From JABGQS01 sp963666505 (GTDB lineage: Bacteria; Bacillota; Clostridia; Christensenellales; SZUA-584), in contig CAXXXL010000001.1 in the NCBI GenBank assembly GCA_963666505.2, positions 1,054,001-1,118,000 on the forward strand: 64,000 bases of DNA. Reading direction: 5' to 3'. The translations under genes and the position numbers were made by a program. The first letter of the stretch is position 1. Every line of letters starts with the position of its first letter. The notes below the pieces were generated by a model, which was given only the letters and a program-made list of their open reading frames with translations, was not told the DNA's origin and made no database searches. Shown here piece after piece: positions 35,597 to 44,010 of the stretch.

Positions 35597-36058
35597 ATGA
35601 ACGAATATGAAAGTTATATGAAGCTTGCTCTTACACAGGCTCAGAAAGCTAAAACTAAAGACGAAGTGCCTGTAGGCGCAGTTATTGTACACAGAGGCAA
35701 AGTCATAGCAAAAGCATATAACCAGCGTGAATCAAAAAAAGATCCGCTTGGGCATGCTGAAATTTATGCAATAAGCAAAGCTGCAAAAAAACTTGGCGGC
35801 TGGCGTTTGCATGGCTGCACGTTGGTCGTAACTCTGGAGCCGTGCCCGATGTGTGCCGGAGCTATTATAAACGCACGTATAGATAAAGTCGTTTTCGGTG
35901 CACTCGACCCAAAGGCAGGTGCATTCGGATCGCTCTACAACCTTGCGGAAGGCAAACTAAACCATAAACCGATAATAGTTGGCGGAGTTCTCGAAAAGGA
36001 ATGCGCAGAGCAGATATCTTCCTATTTCAAAGAAAAAAGGAAAATTGCGAAAGTATAA
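35597..36058 (+). CDS. tadA: tRNA-specific adenosine deaminase
   Basis: 153 residues. Zinc/catalytic motifs are HAE in LGHAEIYAI near 53 and PCPMCAGAI near 83; EVPVGAVIV near 19 is typical of TadA. It deaminates adenosine 34 of tRNA-Arg(ACG) to inosine. Start 35597 aligns with Bacillus TadA; an alternative ATG at 35618 would cut off the first helix. A terminator follows. Confidence 0.92.
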   Translation: MNEYESYMKLALTQAQKAKTKDEVPVGAVIVHRGKVIAKAYNQRESKKDPLGHAEIYAISKAAKKLGGWRLHGCTLVVTLEPCPMCAGAIINARIDKVVFGALDPKAGAFGSLYNLAEGKLNHKPIIVGGVLEKECAEQISSYFKEKRKIAKV

Positions 36059-36063
36059 AAAAG

Positions 36064-36116
36064 AATAGCAATAAACAGATAAATAACACAGGATTTCTGT
36101 TTCGCTATTAATTTTT
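36064..36116 (+). terminator. Terminator of tadA
   Basis: AATAGC...AAACAG pairs with CTGTTT...GCTATT (36064-36109), followed by ATTTTT. Confidence 0.7.
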
Positions 36117-36177
36117 CTGTTTATTTATAAGTGGCTAAATCGTATAGCTGTCTTTTTATTGTAAAATCGAGGTATAT

Positions 36178-36771
36178 ATGAAAATAATTACTAAACTTAA
36201 AAAGAAAAAGGGTTTCACGATAATCGAGTTGCTCTGCGCAATAGCTATTATCGGCATGCTTGCTGCACTTGCAATACCGCAGTTTTCATTTGTCAGAGAA
36301 AGCGCCAAGAAAGCAGCTACAGTATCGAATGCACGAACTTCAGTCAGCACAATAATAGGACTTACAGCATTATATGAAAAAGAAGACTGGTACGCACCAA
36401 GAAACAGCGGCGACTCATATGACTATTCTTCCTCAACTATGAGCAACTATCTTGAAAAACTTTTTGAAGCCGGAGAAGAAGGCTCAAATAACCACTCATA
36501 TATAAACCAATACAGCGGAAGCGAAGTAATACTCAACTGGTCATCATCTATTTCAGGAACAGGAGAAGACCCTGCAGTGTTCATAACTAACACTTCAACA
36601 TACTCATATACAAACAGCAACTCATCGAACATGTCTCAGCTCAAGGGTTCTGTTATTGTTTATTTTGATACTGAGGAAACGGGAGAAGGGCTTACGACAG
36701 ACCACATAGAGGTATATTATACTGACGAAACCGGTTTAAAATGCGATAGACCATTTATAATAGTAATGTAA
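36178..36771 (+). CDS. Orphan type IV prepilin-like protein
   Basis: 197 residues. A basic leader, KKKKGFTIIELL, with the Gly|Phe cleavage site and Glu at +5, then a hydrophobic helix ending in AALAIPQF: class III signal of type IV pilins/pseudopilins. The globular part is rich in Ser, Tyr and Asn with a Tyr/Ser/Thr segment near 135-150. No pilus assembly or peptidase genes are adjacent, so the assembly machinery must lie elsewhere. Monocistronic, followed by a terminator shared with the convergent gene. Confidence 0.8.
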   Translation: MKIITKLKKKKGFTIIELLCAIAIIGMLAALAIPQFSFVRESAKKAATVSNARTSVSTIIGLTALYEKEDWYAPRNSGDSYDYSSSTMSNYLEKLFEAGEEGSNNHSYINQYSGSEVILNWSSSISGTGEDPAVFITNTSTYSYTNSNSSNMSQLKGSVIVYFDTEETGEGLTTDHIEVYYTDETGLKCDRPFIIVM

Positions 36772-36774
36772 GAC

Positions 36775-36807
36775 AAAAAAGTCCTGCTAAGATGCAGGAC
36801 TTTTTTT
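36775..36807. terminator. Bidirectional terminator, prepilin/lysA-family gene
   Basis: AAAAAAGTCCTGC, a six-base loop, GCAGGACTTTTTTT; A-run and T-run on either side serve both convergent genes. Confidence 0.9.
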
Positions 36808-36821
36808 GTTTCTTCAAAACC

Positions 36822-38060
36822 TTAGAAATCCAATGTTGCAAAGTAATCATCCGGTGTTTCTGCACGTCTTATCTGTGAAAAGCTGCCGTCACTGTGCAGA
36901 AGTATTTCCGCAGATCTGAGCTTTCCGTTATAATTATAACCCATCGCAAACCCATGCGCACCGGTGTCGTGTATGACGATGATGTCGCCTACTTTGATTT
37001 CGGGAAGCATGCGGTCTATTGCGAATTTATCGTTGTTCTCACAAAGCCCGCCGGTAACATCATACATATGATCACGATGCTCGTTTTCCTTGCCCATAAC
37101 AGTGATGTGATGGTAAGCGCCGTACATAGCCGGCCTAAGCAGGTTTACAGCGCAGGCGTCAAGACCTACATACTGCTTGTAGATATCTTTCTTGTGCAGA
37201 ACAGTGCTGACAAGATGTCCAAAGGGCGCAAGCACATATCGGCCAAGCTCGGTATAAATCGCAACGTCACCCATCCCTGCCGGTACTAGTATCTCTTCGT
37301 AAGACTTTCTGACACCCTGACCTATCTTGGTTATATCAGCTTTGTCTTGATCAGGAAGGTAGGGTATGCCAATGCCTCCGGAAAGGTTAATGAATTTTAT
37401 ATCAGCGCCAGTTTTCTCATTAAGCTTGACGGCACGCTTAAATAGTACCTTAGCAAGCTCGGGATAATACTCGTTGGTAGTAGTGTTGCTTGCAAGGAAT
37501 GCGTGCAGTCCGAAATACTTTACTCCGTTTTTCTTCATCTTTTTATATGCATCATACATCTGACGCTTGGTAAGTCCATACTTTGCCTCTTCGGGCGTGT
37601 CCATGATAGCGTTGTTGATGTTAAAAGTTCCGCCCGGGTTATACCTGCAGCTTGCAGTTTCAGGCAGAGGTAGCTTCTTCATAAAAAAGTCGATATGCGT
37701 TATATCGTCAAAGTTGATGATAGCACCCAGCTTGCTAGCGTAAACAAAATCTTCCATCGGCGTAACGTTGGATGAAAACATGATATCGCTGCCGGAAAAT
37801 CCTATCTTCTCCGACATCATAAGCTCCGTCATAGAAGAGCAGTCAACGCCGAAGCCCTCTTCTTTTAGTATCTTAAGTATATGCGGATTCGGGCAGGCCT
37901 TCACTGCAAAATACTCCTTAAAGCCTTTGTTCCAGGCAAACGCCTCTTTAAACTCCCTGGCATTTTCACGTATCCCTTTTTCATCATATATATGAAACGG
38001 GGTGGGGAACTGCTTTATTATTTCTTCAAGTTTTTCTTTACTTACAAATGTAGTCTTCAT
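36822..38060 (-). CDS. Diaminopimelate decarboxylase family PLP enzyme
   Basis: 412 residues of the fold-type III (alanine-racemase-like) decarboxylases. The PLP lysine is in EYFAVKACPNPHIL near 50; FINLSGGIGIPYL near 223, a TELGRY segment near 271 and VTGGLCENNDKFA near 335 carry phosphate- and substrate-binding residues. The CEN motif is typical of LysA-type meso-DAP decarboxylases, which make lysine. Carboxynorspermidine decarboxylase is a possible alternative. It is cotranscribed behind the TrmB-like regulator gene (17-base gap), an unusual link for lysine synthesis. Confidence 0.78.
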   Translation of the reverse strand: MKTTFVSKEKLEEIIKQFPTPFHIYDEKGIRENAREFKEAFAWNKGFKEYFAVKACPNPHILKILKEEGFGVDCSSMTELMMSEKIGFSGSDIMFSSNVTPMEDFVYASKLGAIINFDDITHIDFFMKKLPLPETASCRYNPGGTFNINNAIMDTPEEAKYGLTKRQMYDAYKKMKKNGVKYFGLHAFLASNTTTNEYYPELAKVLFKRAVKLNEKTGADIKFINLSGGIGIPYLPDQDKADITKIGQGVRKSYEEILVPAGMGDVAIYTELGRYVLAPFGHLVSTVLHKKDIYKQYVGLDACAVNLLRPAMYGAYHHITVMGKENEHRDHMYDVTGGLCENNDKFAIDRMLPEIKVGDIIVIHDTGAHGFAMGYNYNGKLRSAEILLHSDGSFSQIRRAETPDDYFATLDF

Positions 38061-38077
38061 ATTATTACTCCGTAAAT

Positions 38078-38779
38078 TTATTTTCCAGCCGTGCTTTGAC
38101 GGCTTTTTAACTCTGTTAATGTCATCTCGTTTCTTATAGAATCTTTTATAAGTTCAACGAGGTTTTTCTTTTCGGAATACAGACATGTTGGACCTTCAAA
38201 GTCACCTGTCAGCACCCTTGAAGAATCGGATATGATACGGATCTGTCCCGGCGGCTCGTCAGCGATGAATTCGGAAGCGCCCTTTATACCCGTCTTCCTG
38301 TCTGTTATAATCACCACTTTGATGTTTTCAGAGGCAAGCATAGCAAGTTGTTCGTCAAATCGTTCAAGCACTTCGTAAACTGCGCTGATATAGATACGCT
38401 TTTTTGTGCCTTCTATAATATTGCTTATCTTGTCTTTAATATGCTCTGTGCCTTTAATGGTTATATATTCGGGTACATTATCACTGCCGGATATTATGAG
38501 CGACTCAAGCTCTTCACCTGCATTTTTCAGCGTCCTTATTCTGTTAGAACAAAATTCACCAACGCTCAGCGGACTGTAAAGCTTGGATTCACCGTCCACG
38601 ACATATGCACACCCTTTGTCAACCAGTGAAGAAAGACAAGTATATGTATTGGAACGTGAAATTCCGGTTATCTTAGCAATCTGATATCCATTAAGACTGC
38701 CGTTAGTTAAAAGCGTATGATATATGGAAGCTTCATTGCTGGTCAGATTAAACTGCATAAGCAGCTCAATTTCTCTCAT
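38078..38779 (-). CDS. TrmB-like winged-helix transcriptional regulator
   Basis: 233 residues. LTSNEASIYHTLLTNGSLNGYQIAKITGISRSNTYTCLSSLVDKG is the TrmB-family winged helix. The middle and C-terminal parts (TIKGTEHIKDKISNIIEGTKKRIYISA, then ...TDRKTGIKG) resemble the TrmB effector region, often with a phospholipase-D-like fold. Start 38779 follows AGGTC; a GTG 15 bases upstream is less likely. First gene of the operon with the decarboxylase gene. Its promoter carries a palindrome that recurs before the GNAT gene at 40980, so it is probably autoregulated. Confidence 0.82.
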   Translation of the reverse strand: MREIELLMQFNLTSNEASIYHTLLTNGSLNGYQIAKITGISRSNTYTCLSSLVDKGCAYVVDGESKLYSPLSVGEFCSNRIRTLKNAGEELESLIISGSDNVPEYITIKGTEHIKDKISNIIEGTKKRIYISAVYEVLERFDEQLAMLASENIKVVIITDRKTGIKGASEFIADEPPGQIRIISDSSRVLTGDFEGPTCLYSEKKNLVELIKDSIRNEMTLTELKSRQSTAGK

Positions 38780-38797
38780 TTTAAACGACCTCACACA

Positions 38798-38848
38798 TTA
38801 GTATTCCTACAAAGAAATACTATAGCATCACATAAGACCTTTTGTCAA
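38798..38848 (-). promoter_or_regulatory. TrmB-operon promoter with palindromic operator
   Basis: On the minus strand, TTGACA (38848-38843), an 18-base spacer and TATAGT (38824-38819). A 26-base imperfect palindrome at 38798-38823 (TTAGTATTCCTAC...AATACTAT) overlaps the -10 and the start. The same sequence, 21 of 26 positions identical, occurs at 40938-40963. Confidence 0.75.
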
Positions 38849-38890
38849 CATTATTAGAGCATTTAGTGGCATAATACAGTCTAAATATTG

Positions 38891-38919
38891 TTGCTGTACA
38901 ATAATAAGGGTGTTATACT
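38891..38919 (+). promoter_or_regulatory. Promoter of mscL
   Basis: TTGCTG at 38891-38896, a 17-base spacer and TATACT at 38914-38919; the AAAGGGG ribosome site follows. Confidence 0.6.
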
Positions 38920-38947
38920 AAAATCATAAAATGAAAGGGGCAGTAGT

Positions 38948-39358
38948 ATGAAAATAGTAAAAGAATTCAAAGAATTCATAAGCAAGGGTAGCGTGCTGGA
39001 TCTCGCAGTCGGCATAATAATCGGCGGCGCTTTCAAAGCTATAGTTACTTCATTTGTACAGGATATACTCATGCCGTTCATATCTCTTATAATAGGCAAT
39101 ATAAACATTGCGGCGCTTAAAGTCGTGCTTAAAGAGGCCTCGGGCGACACTCCGGAGCTTGCGCTTAATTACGGCTTGTTCATTCAGGGTGTTATAGACT
39201 TCATAATAATTGCTTTTGTTATATTCATGATTGTAAAACTTGTCAACAGGGCAAGACGCAAGAAAGAAGAGCCTCAGGAAGAGCCGCCGCAAGAACCGGA
39301 GCCAACCAAGGAAGAGCTGCTGCTCGCCGAGATAAGAGACCTTCTAAAGGAAAAATAG
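38948..39358 (+). CDS. mscL: Large-conductance mechanosensitive channel
   Basis: 136 residues. FKEFISKGSVLDLAVGIIIGGAFKAIVTSFVQDILMP is the MscL first transmembrane helix with its pore residues, and a second helix spans about 72-95. A charged, Pro/Glu-rich C-terminal tail with EEPPQEPEPT is seen. It opens under membrane tension to release solutes during osmotic downshift. It has its own promoter; the amidohydrolase follows nine bases later. Confidence 0.95.
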   Translation: MKIVKEFKEFISKGSVLDLAVGIIIGGAFKAIVTSFVQDILMPFISLIIGNINIAALKVVLKEASGDTPELALNYGLFIQGVIDFIIIAFVIFMIVKLVNRARRKKEEPQEEPPQEPEPTKEELLLAEIRDLLKEK

Positions 39359-39367
39359 AGGTGTAAA

Positions 39368-40378
39368 ATGCAGGATTGGAACTTCAGTAAGTATTCTCGG
39401 GAAACCGCAATGGAACTTAGCTGTTTTCTACCTGATAATATTTTTGACGCTCATGCACATCCGGGCAAAAAGTCCATGTGTGATACAGAAAGAATAACTG
39501 CTTTAAAAGAACTCCCGGAAGATATCGGGGTCAGCGCATGGAGAGAATTTACTTCAATGACGACGGGCAAAGAGCGACTAAAAGGCGGGTTGTTTTTTGC
39601 ACTGCCGCTTTTTGCAGAGGACGCAGATATAAGAAATACGTGCCTTGATGCTAATGCTTCGCTAATGTCAGAGTTTTCTTCGTCCGGCGAAGAAAAAAGT
39701 CGCTGCAGTCTTCTTGTTTCGCCTTTGATGCAGCCGGAAGATGTCGAAGAGCATCTGAAAACTGGACAGGTAGCAGGCTTCAAACCATATATGAATCTTG
39801 CCCCTGGCTGTGATATAAATTCGGATATATTCGATTTTGTGCCGAAATGGTCGCTACAGCTGGCAAACGAAAATGAGCTTGTCGTAACTCTTCATATTCA
39901 AAAATATGCTGCGCTTAATGACCCGGCTAACATAAAACAGATTCATGAAATATGTGCAGACTTTCCGAGATTAAAGCTTATTCTTGCGCACTGCGGCTGC
40001 AGCTTCAATGTGTACAACACCTTAAAAGGCGCCGTTCACTATACTGACATAGATAATTTATACTTTGATACATCGGCTGTATGCGAAAGTATTGCGCTGA
40101 CACATATGCTGAGGCTTTTTCCCAAGGAGAAGTTTATGTGGGGGACAGACTTTCCTATATCAGTGAGAAACGGAAGATTTGTAGGTCTTGGCAACGGCGT
40201 ATTCTCTCTGCAGAACAATACCGTTCAGGGCGGCAGATTGCCGGAAAATTTATTACTTATGTGTCACGGGTTGGAAAGCCTGCGTGCTTTCATATTTGCA
40301 GCAATAGAAGCAGGCCTTAGCGATAAACAAGTGGAAGATATCTTCTTTAATAATGCAGTAGAGCTGCTGAAGTTATAA
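39368..40378 (+). CDS. Amidohydrolase-2-type metal-dependent hydrolase
   Basis: 336 residues, TIM-barrel amidohydrolase of the ACMS-decarboxylase/amidohydrolase_2 group. IFDAHAHPGK near residue 30 is the HxH metal motif; VTLHIQKYAAL near 175, LILAHCGCSFN near 207 and MWGTDFPIS near 260 give the remaining metal and catalytic residues. Natural substrate unknown. Cotranscribed with mscL upstream and a GNAT acetyltransferase downstream (one base between stop and ATG). Confidence 0.72.
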   Translation: MQDWNFSKYSRETAMELSCFLPDNIFDAHAHPGKKSMCDTERITALKELPEDIGVSAWREFTSMTTGKERLKGGLFFALPLFAEDADIRNTCLDANASLMSEFSSSGEEKSRCSLLVSPLMQPEDVEEHLKTGQVAGFKPYMNLAPGCDINSDIFDFVPKWSLQLANENELVVTLHIQKYAALNDPANIKQIHEICADFPRLKLILAHCGCSFNVYNTLKGAVHYTDIDNLYFDTSAVCESIALTHMLRLFPKEKFMWGTDFPISVRNGRFVGLGNGVFSLQNNTVQGGRLPENLLLMCHGLESLRAFIFAAIEAGLSDKQVEDIFFNNAVELLKL

Positions 40379-40379
40379 A

Positions 40380-40898
40380 ATGGCAAATCAAGAAGTAGTT
40401 ATAGTGCCTGCTGAAAAGTGCATGGCATACAATATTGCAAAAACGCATATTAAATCAAGTCAGACTGCATACAAAGGAATAATTCCTGACGAATTTTTAG
40501 AAAGTATGTCTGTCGAAGCTCGTGCAAAGAGTTACAAGTTTGGCGATGATATTGGTAAAAATGATTTTTTCTTTGCTGTGAAGATTGACGAATCTATAGC
40601 CGGCCTGTTATATCTGTGTAAATATCGCGGAGAATCCCGGGATGACACGGGAGAAATTGGCGGTATATATCTTTCGCCGGAATACTGGCACAAAGGATAC
40701 GGAAAAAAGATGATGGATTTTTCAATTGATTTTCTGAAAAACAAAGGATATAACACAATCAAAATATGGGTTCTTGAACAAAACAAAAACGCTATAGATT
40801 TCTATAAGAGATTCGGTTTTTCTTTCGATGGTACAGAAAAAATATCTAAGCTTGGAACAAGTCTGCTAACTGTTCGATATTCAGCAGTGCTAAAATAA
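40380..40898 (+). CDS. GNAT family N-acetyltransferase
   Basis: 172 residues. The acetyl-CoA binding motif YWHKGYGKKMMDF and the strand-helix IKIWVLEQNKNAIDFYKRFGF are typical of GNAT enzymes of the RimI/ElaA type. Substrate unknown. Third gene of the mscL transcript; the start lies one base after the previous stop. Confidence 0.85.
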   Translation: MANQEVVIVPAEKCMAYNIAKTHIKSSQTAYKGIIPDEFLESMSVEARAKSYKFGDDIGKNDFFFAVKIDESIAGLLYLCKYRGESRDDTGEIGGIYLSPEYWHKGYGKKMMDFSIDFLKNKGYNTIKIWVLEQNKNAIDFYKRFGFSFDGTEKISKLGTSLLTVRYSAVLK

Positions 40899-40915
40899 AC
40901 ATCGTATAAAAAAAA

Positions 40916-40963
40916 TTGACATAACTTAGCAATTACGTTAGTATGCCTACTAAGGAACACTAA
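40916..40963 (+). promoter_or_regulatory. GNAT promoter with the TrmB-type operator
   Basis: TTGACA at 40916-40921, a 17-base spacer and TAGTAT at 40939-40944. The palindrome TTAGTATGCCTAC...AACACTAA at 40938-40963 covers the -10. It repeats the operator seen before the TrmB-like gene with 21 of 26 positions identical. Confidence 0.75.
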
Positions 40964-40979
40964 TTATAAGGAGGTCAAT

Positions 40980-41441
40980 ATGTTTGATATCAAAAAATTA
41001 GGCAGCGATAATATCAAAGAGTTTGCAGAGCTTCGAAGCTCTGTTCTTATGGAAGTAAACGGTTTGTCTGAACCAGCGGAGAAACAAAATTTCATGGATG
41101 AGAACTTAGCTTTTTTAAAGCAGAGCATACCATCCGGCAATTTCATTGCTTTTATGGCTTTTGACGGAGATAAAATTGTTTCTGCATGCGCAGCTTCAAT
41201 TTTCAGTATAGCACCATGCAAATCAGTCCCAAATGGAAAAGTTGGCTATATCCAAAACATGTACACATTCAAAGAATACCGAAGACAGGGTATAGCATCA
41301 ATACTGCTTGAAAAGACAATAGCTGAAGCAAAGGGACGGGGATGTTCTAAAATATCTTTAAATGCAACGAAAATGGGACGTCCGCTTTACGAGAAATATG
41401 GGTTTACCGAATCAAAAGATGAAATGGAAATGCTAATTTAG
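40980..41441 (+). CDS. GNAT family N-acetyltransferase, regulated by the TrmB-type operator
   Basis: 153 residues. The acetyl-CoA loop is in MYTFKEYRRQGIASILLEKTI near 97, and the ending ATKMGRPLYEKYGFTE is typical of GNAT. It may acetylate a small molecule or a protein; substrate unknown. It has its own promoter, whose -10 is covered by the operator shared with the TrmB-like gene, so both units are likely induced together by the same signal. TAAGGAGG precedes the ATG. Confidence 0.85.
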   Translation: MFDIKKLGSDNIKEFAELRSSVLMEVNGLSEPAEKQNFMDENLAFLKQSIPSGNFIAFMAFDGDKIVSACAASIFSIAPCKSVPNGKVGYIQNMYTFKEYRRQGIASILLEKTIAEAKGRGCSKISLNATKMGRPLYEKYGFTESKDEMEMLI

Positions 41442-41452
41442 CGACATCAATT

Positions 41453-41495
41453 TGTGACATTGGTCACAGACTTTTCCTCCGTTTTTATATATTAT
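41453..41495 (+). promoter_or_regulatory. CRP/FNR-type site and -10 for the copper ATPase gene
   Basis: TGTGACATTGGTCACA at 41453-41468 is a perfect TGTGA-N6-TCACA palindrome. A TATTAT box lies at 41490-41495; a start at about 41502 would put the palindrome centre exactly at -41.5, the activator position of class II CRP/FNR promoters. No -35 hexamer is visible, as expected for such promoters. Confidence 0.55.
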
Positions 41496-41546
41496 ATAAA
41501 TGTACCATAATGCTTAAGATGTTTTGCTATAAGCGGGGTGACTCAA

Positions 41547-43985
41547 ATGAAAAGAAAAGAGTTGATTACGGTAACAGGCATGTCTTGTGCAGTCTGTGCC
41601 GGGACAATAGAAAAAGTGCTTGGAGCTGAAGAAGGAGTTTCGAGCGCAGTAGTAAATCTGACAACGGAAAAAGCTGTGGTCGAGTTCGACGACAGCCTTA
41701 TTTCTCTTGAAGATATCTACGGAAAAATCGAAGCACAGGGATATGGCGTTGTAAAAAAAAGTACTGAAGATGAAAACAGTGAAAATAAAGTAACGATTAA
41801 TATAGAGGGAATGACGTGTGCAGCTTGTTCTGCGAAGATCGACAAAGCGCTCAACGAGCAGGAGGGTGTTATACAAGCTTCGGTCAACCTAACGACAGAG
41901 AAAGCTACTGTTAGCTTCGATAAAGATAAGATCAGGGTGTCACAAATGACACAGCTTATCGATTCGCTCGGATATAAAGCTTCAGTCACAGGTGATGAAA
42001 CGTATGAAGAAGACGCTAAGCGAAAGAGAAAAGAGATAAAAAAACTGCGGATAGAACTTATTGCTTCAATCATTCTGAGTTCTCCTTTACTGCTTGGAAT
42101 GATATTGATGTTGTTCAATGTTGACGTATCGCTGCTGCACAACGAATACTTCCAGCTAGCTGTAGCTACACCAGTACAGTTTGTTATAGGCTTTAAGTTT
42201 TACCGAAACGCTTTCTATGCACTCAAATCAAAGAGTGCAAACATGGACGTTCTTATTGCTATGGGCACTTCAGCGGCATATTTCTACAGCCTGTACAACG
42301 TGTTCTTCCAAAAAGTTGCTGACGGAGCAATGAAAGATCTATACTTCGAATCAGCTGCTGTCATAATAACGTTGATACTTCTCGGTAAATATTTCGAGGC
42401 GATCGCAAAGGGAAGAACATCTGAAGCAATCAAAAAGCTTTTCGGGTTGCAGGCTAAAACGGCTAGGATAATCGTTAACGGACAGGAGAAAGATATACCG
42501 ATAGAAGATGTTCAGGTTGGCGATATAATTATTGTGCGGCCGGGGGAGAAGATACCGGTAGACGGCGTGATATCAAAGGGCGCTTCTTCGATAGACGAGT
42601 CTATGCTGACTGGTGAAAGCATACCCGTAGATAAAGCGATAGGTGATACGGTCGTCGGCGCTTCGATAAACAAGCTGGGAACATTCAGGTTCAAGGCGAC
42701 CAAGATAGGTAAAGATACAATGCTTTCTCAGATAATCAGAATGGTGGAAGACGCACAGGGCTCAAAAGCACCGATACAAAAAATAGCGGATAAAGTATCG
42801 GGAATTTTCGTTCCCGTCGTAATTGGAATTGCAGCGCTGACGTTTATAATTTGGTACTTCCTTGTAAAAGATGCCGGCAGCGGTTTTACGAGCATGGTGG
42901 CCGTTCTTGTTATAGCGTGCCCGTGCGCTCTTGGCTTGGCTACTCCAACGGCTATAATGGTCGGCACAGGCAAAGGCGCAGAGAACGGTATTCTGATAAA
43001 GGGCGGAGAGCACCTAGAGCGTGCTTTCAAGATAGATACAGTAGTGCTCGATAAGACCGGGACAATAACAAAAGGCAAGCCGGAACTTACAGACATCGTA
43101 GCTTTCGATGGCATAAGTGGGAATGAAGTATTAGGGATGGCAGCATCTGCCGAAAAGAATTCAGAGCACCCGCTGGCTGCAGCAATTCTTGAAAAAGGTA
43201 TTGAGCAGCTAGGCAGCATTGATGACGCAGACAGCTTTGAAGCTGTTCCGGGAAAAGGAGTCAAAGCAGCTATAGGCCAAGATGAGATATTGATAGGAAC
43301 AGACAAGCTGCTCTTTGAGAGCGGGGTTGATATAGCTAAAGCCGATATGGAAATGCGCAGGCTGGAAAGCGAAGGCAAAACCACGATGTTAGTTAGCAGA
43401 AACGGGAAACTTGCAGGCATAATAGCGGTTGCAGACACAATCAAACCAAGCTCAAAAGAGGCTATAAAAGAGCTCAGCGACCTTGGAATTGAAGTATATA
43501 TGCTGACGGGAGACAATAAAACGACAGCACAGGCAATAGCTAAACAGGTTGGCATAAATCACGTTATTGCTGAAGTCCTTCCAGGCAGCAAGTCGGATGA
43601 GATAAAGAAACTGCATGAATCCGGCCGGGTTGTTGCCATGGTCGGTGACGGTATCAACGACGCTCCGGCGCTTGCTTCAGCCGATACTGGCATGGCTATG
43701 GGTACTGGCACAGACGTTGCTATGGAAGCAGCAGACATAACTCTTATGAGCGGTGACTTAAGAGCGATACCAGCTGCAATAAGGCTCTCTAAGCAGACTA
43801 TGCGCAAGATAAAGCAAAACCTGTTCTGGGCGTTCTTCTACAACACCATCGGCATTCCTATCGCCGCGCTTGGGTTTTTGAATCCAATGATAGCGGGTGC
43901 AGCAATGGCGTTCAGTTCAGTCTCAGTGGTTTCAAATTCGCTCAGCCTAAAGCGGTTTAAGCCATTTAATAAAGAAATGAAATAA
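41547..43985 (+). CDS. copA: Copper-translocating P-type ATPase
   Basis: 812 residues. Two N-terminal heavy-metal-associated domains (SCAVC near 13, TCAAC near 91), eight predicted membrane helices, the CPC ion-path motif in VIACPCALG near 462, the phosphorylated aspartate in VLDKTGTITKG near 500, the HP motif in SEHPLAAAIL and the hinge GDGINDAPAL near 703. It exports Cu+ from the cytosol. Start 41547 follows GGGGTG; an upstream GTG frame adds three residues. A small ACT-like gene follows 25 bases later. Confidence 0.93.
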   Translation: MKRKELITVTGMSCAVCAGTIEKVLGAEEGVSSAVVNLTTEKAVVEFDDSLISLEDIYGKIEAQGYGVVKKSTEDENSENKVTINIEGMTCAACSAKIDKALNEQEGVIQASVNLTTEKATVSFDKDKIRVSQMTQLIDSLGYKASVTGDETYEEDAKRKRKEIKKLRIELIASIILSSPLLLGMILMLFNVDVSLLHNEYFQLAVATPVQFVIGFKFYRNAFYALKSKSANMDVLIAMGTSAAYFYSLYNVFFQKVADGAMKDLYFESAAVIITLILLGKYFEAIAKGRTSEAIKKLFGLQAKTARIIVNGQEKDIPIEDVQVGDIIIVRPGEKIPVDGVISKGASSIDESMLTGESIPVDKAIGDTVVGASINKLGTFRFKATKIGKDTMLSQIIRMVEDAQGSKAPIQKIADKVSGIFVPVVIGIAALTFIIWYFLVKDAGSGFTSMVAVLVIACPCALGLATPTAIMVGTGKGAENGILIKGGEHLERAFKIDTVVLDKTGTITKGKPELTDIVAFDGISGNEVLGMAASAEKNSEHPLAAAILEKGIEQLGSIDDADSFEAVPGKGVKAAIGQDEILIGTDKLLFESGVDIAKADMEMRRLESEGKTTMLVSRNGKLAGIIAVADTIKPSSKEAIKELSDLGIEVYMLTGDNKTTAQAIAKQVGINHVIAEVLPGSKSDEIKKLHESGRVVAMVGDGINDAPALASADTGMAMGTGTDVAMEAADITLMSGDLRAIPAAIRLSKQTMRKIKQNLFWAFFYNTIGIPIAALGFLNPMIAGAAMAFSSVSVVSNSLSLKRFKPFNKEMK

Positions 43986-44010
43986 CTATTATTAAAAGGA
44001 GGATAAGATT

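Noticed and set aside
42728..43555. 275-codon open frame on the minus strand inside copA
   Set aside because: It lies wholly opposite a complete P-type ATPase gene and has no ribosome site or recognisable domain; such shadow frames arise from codon bias.
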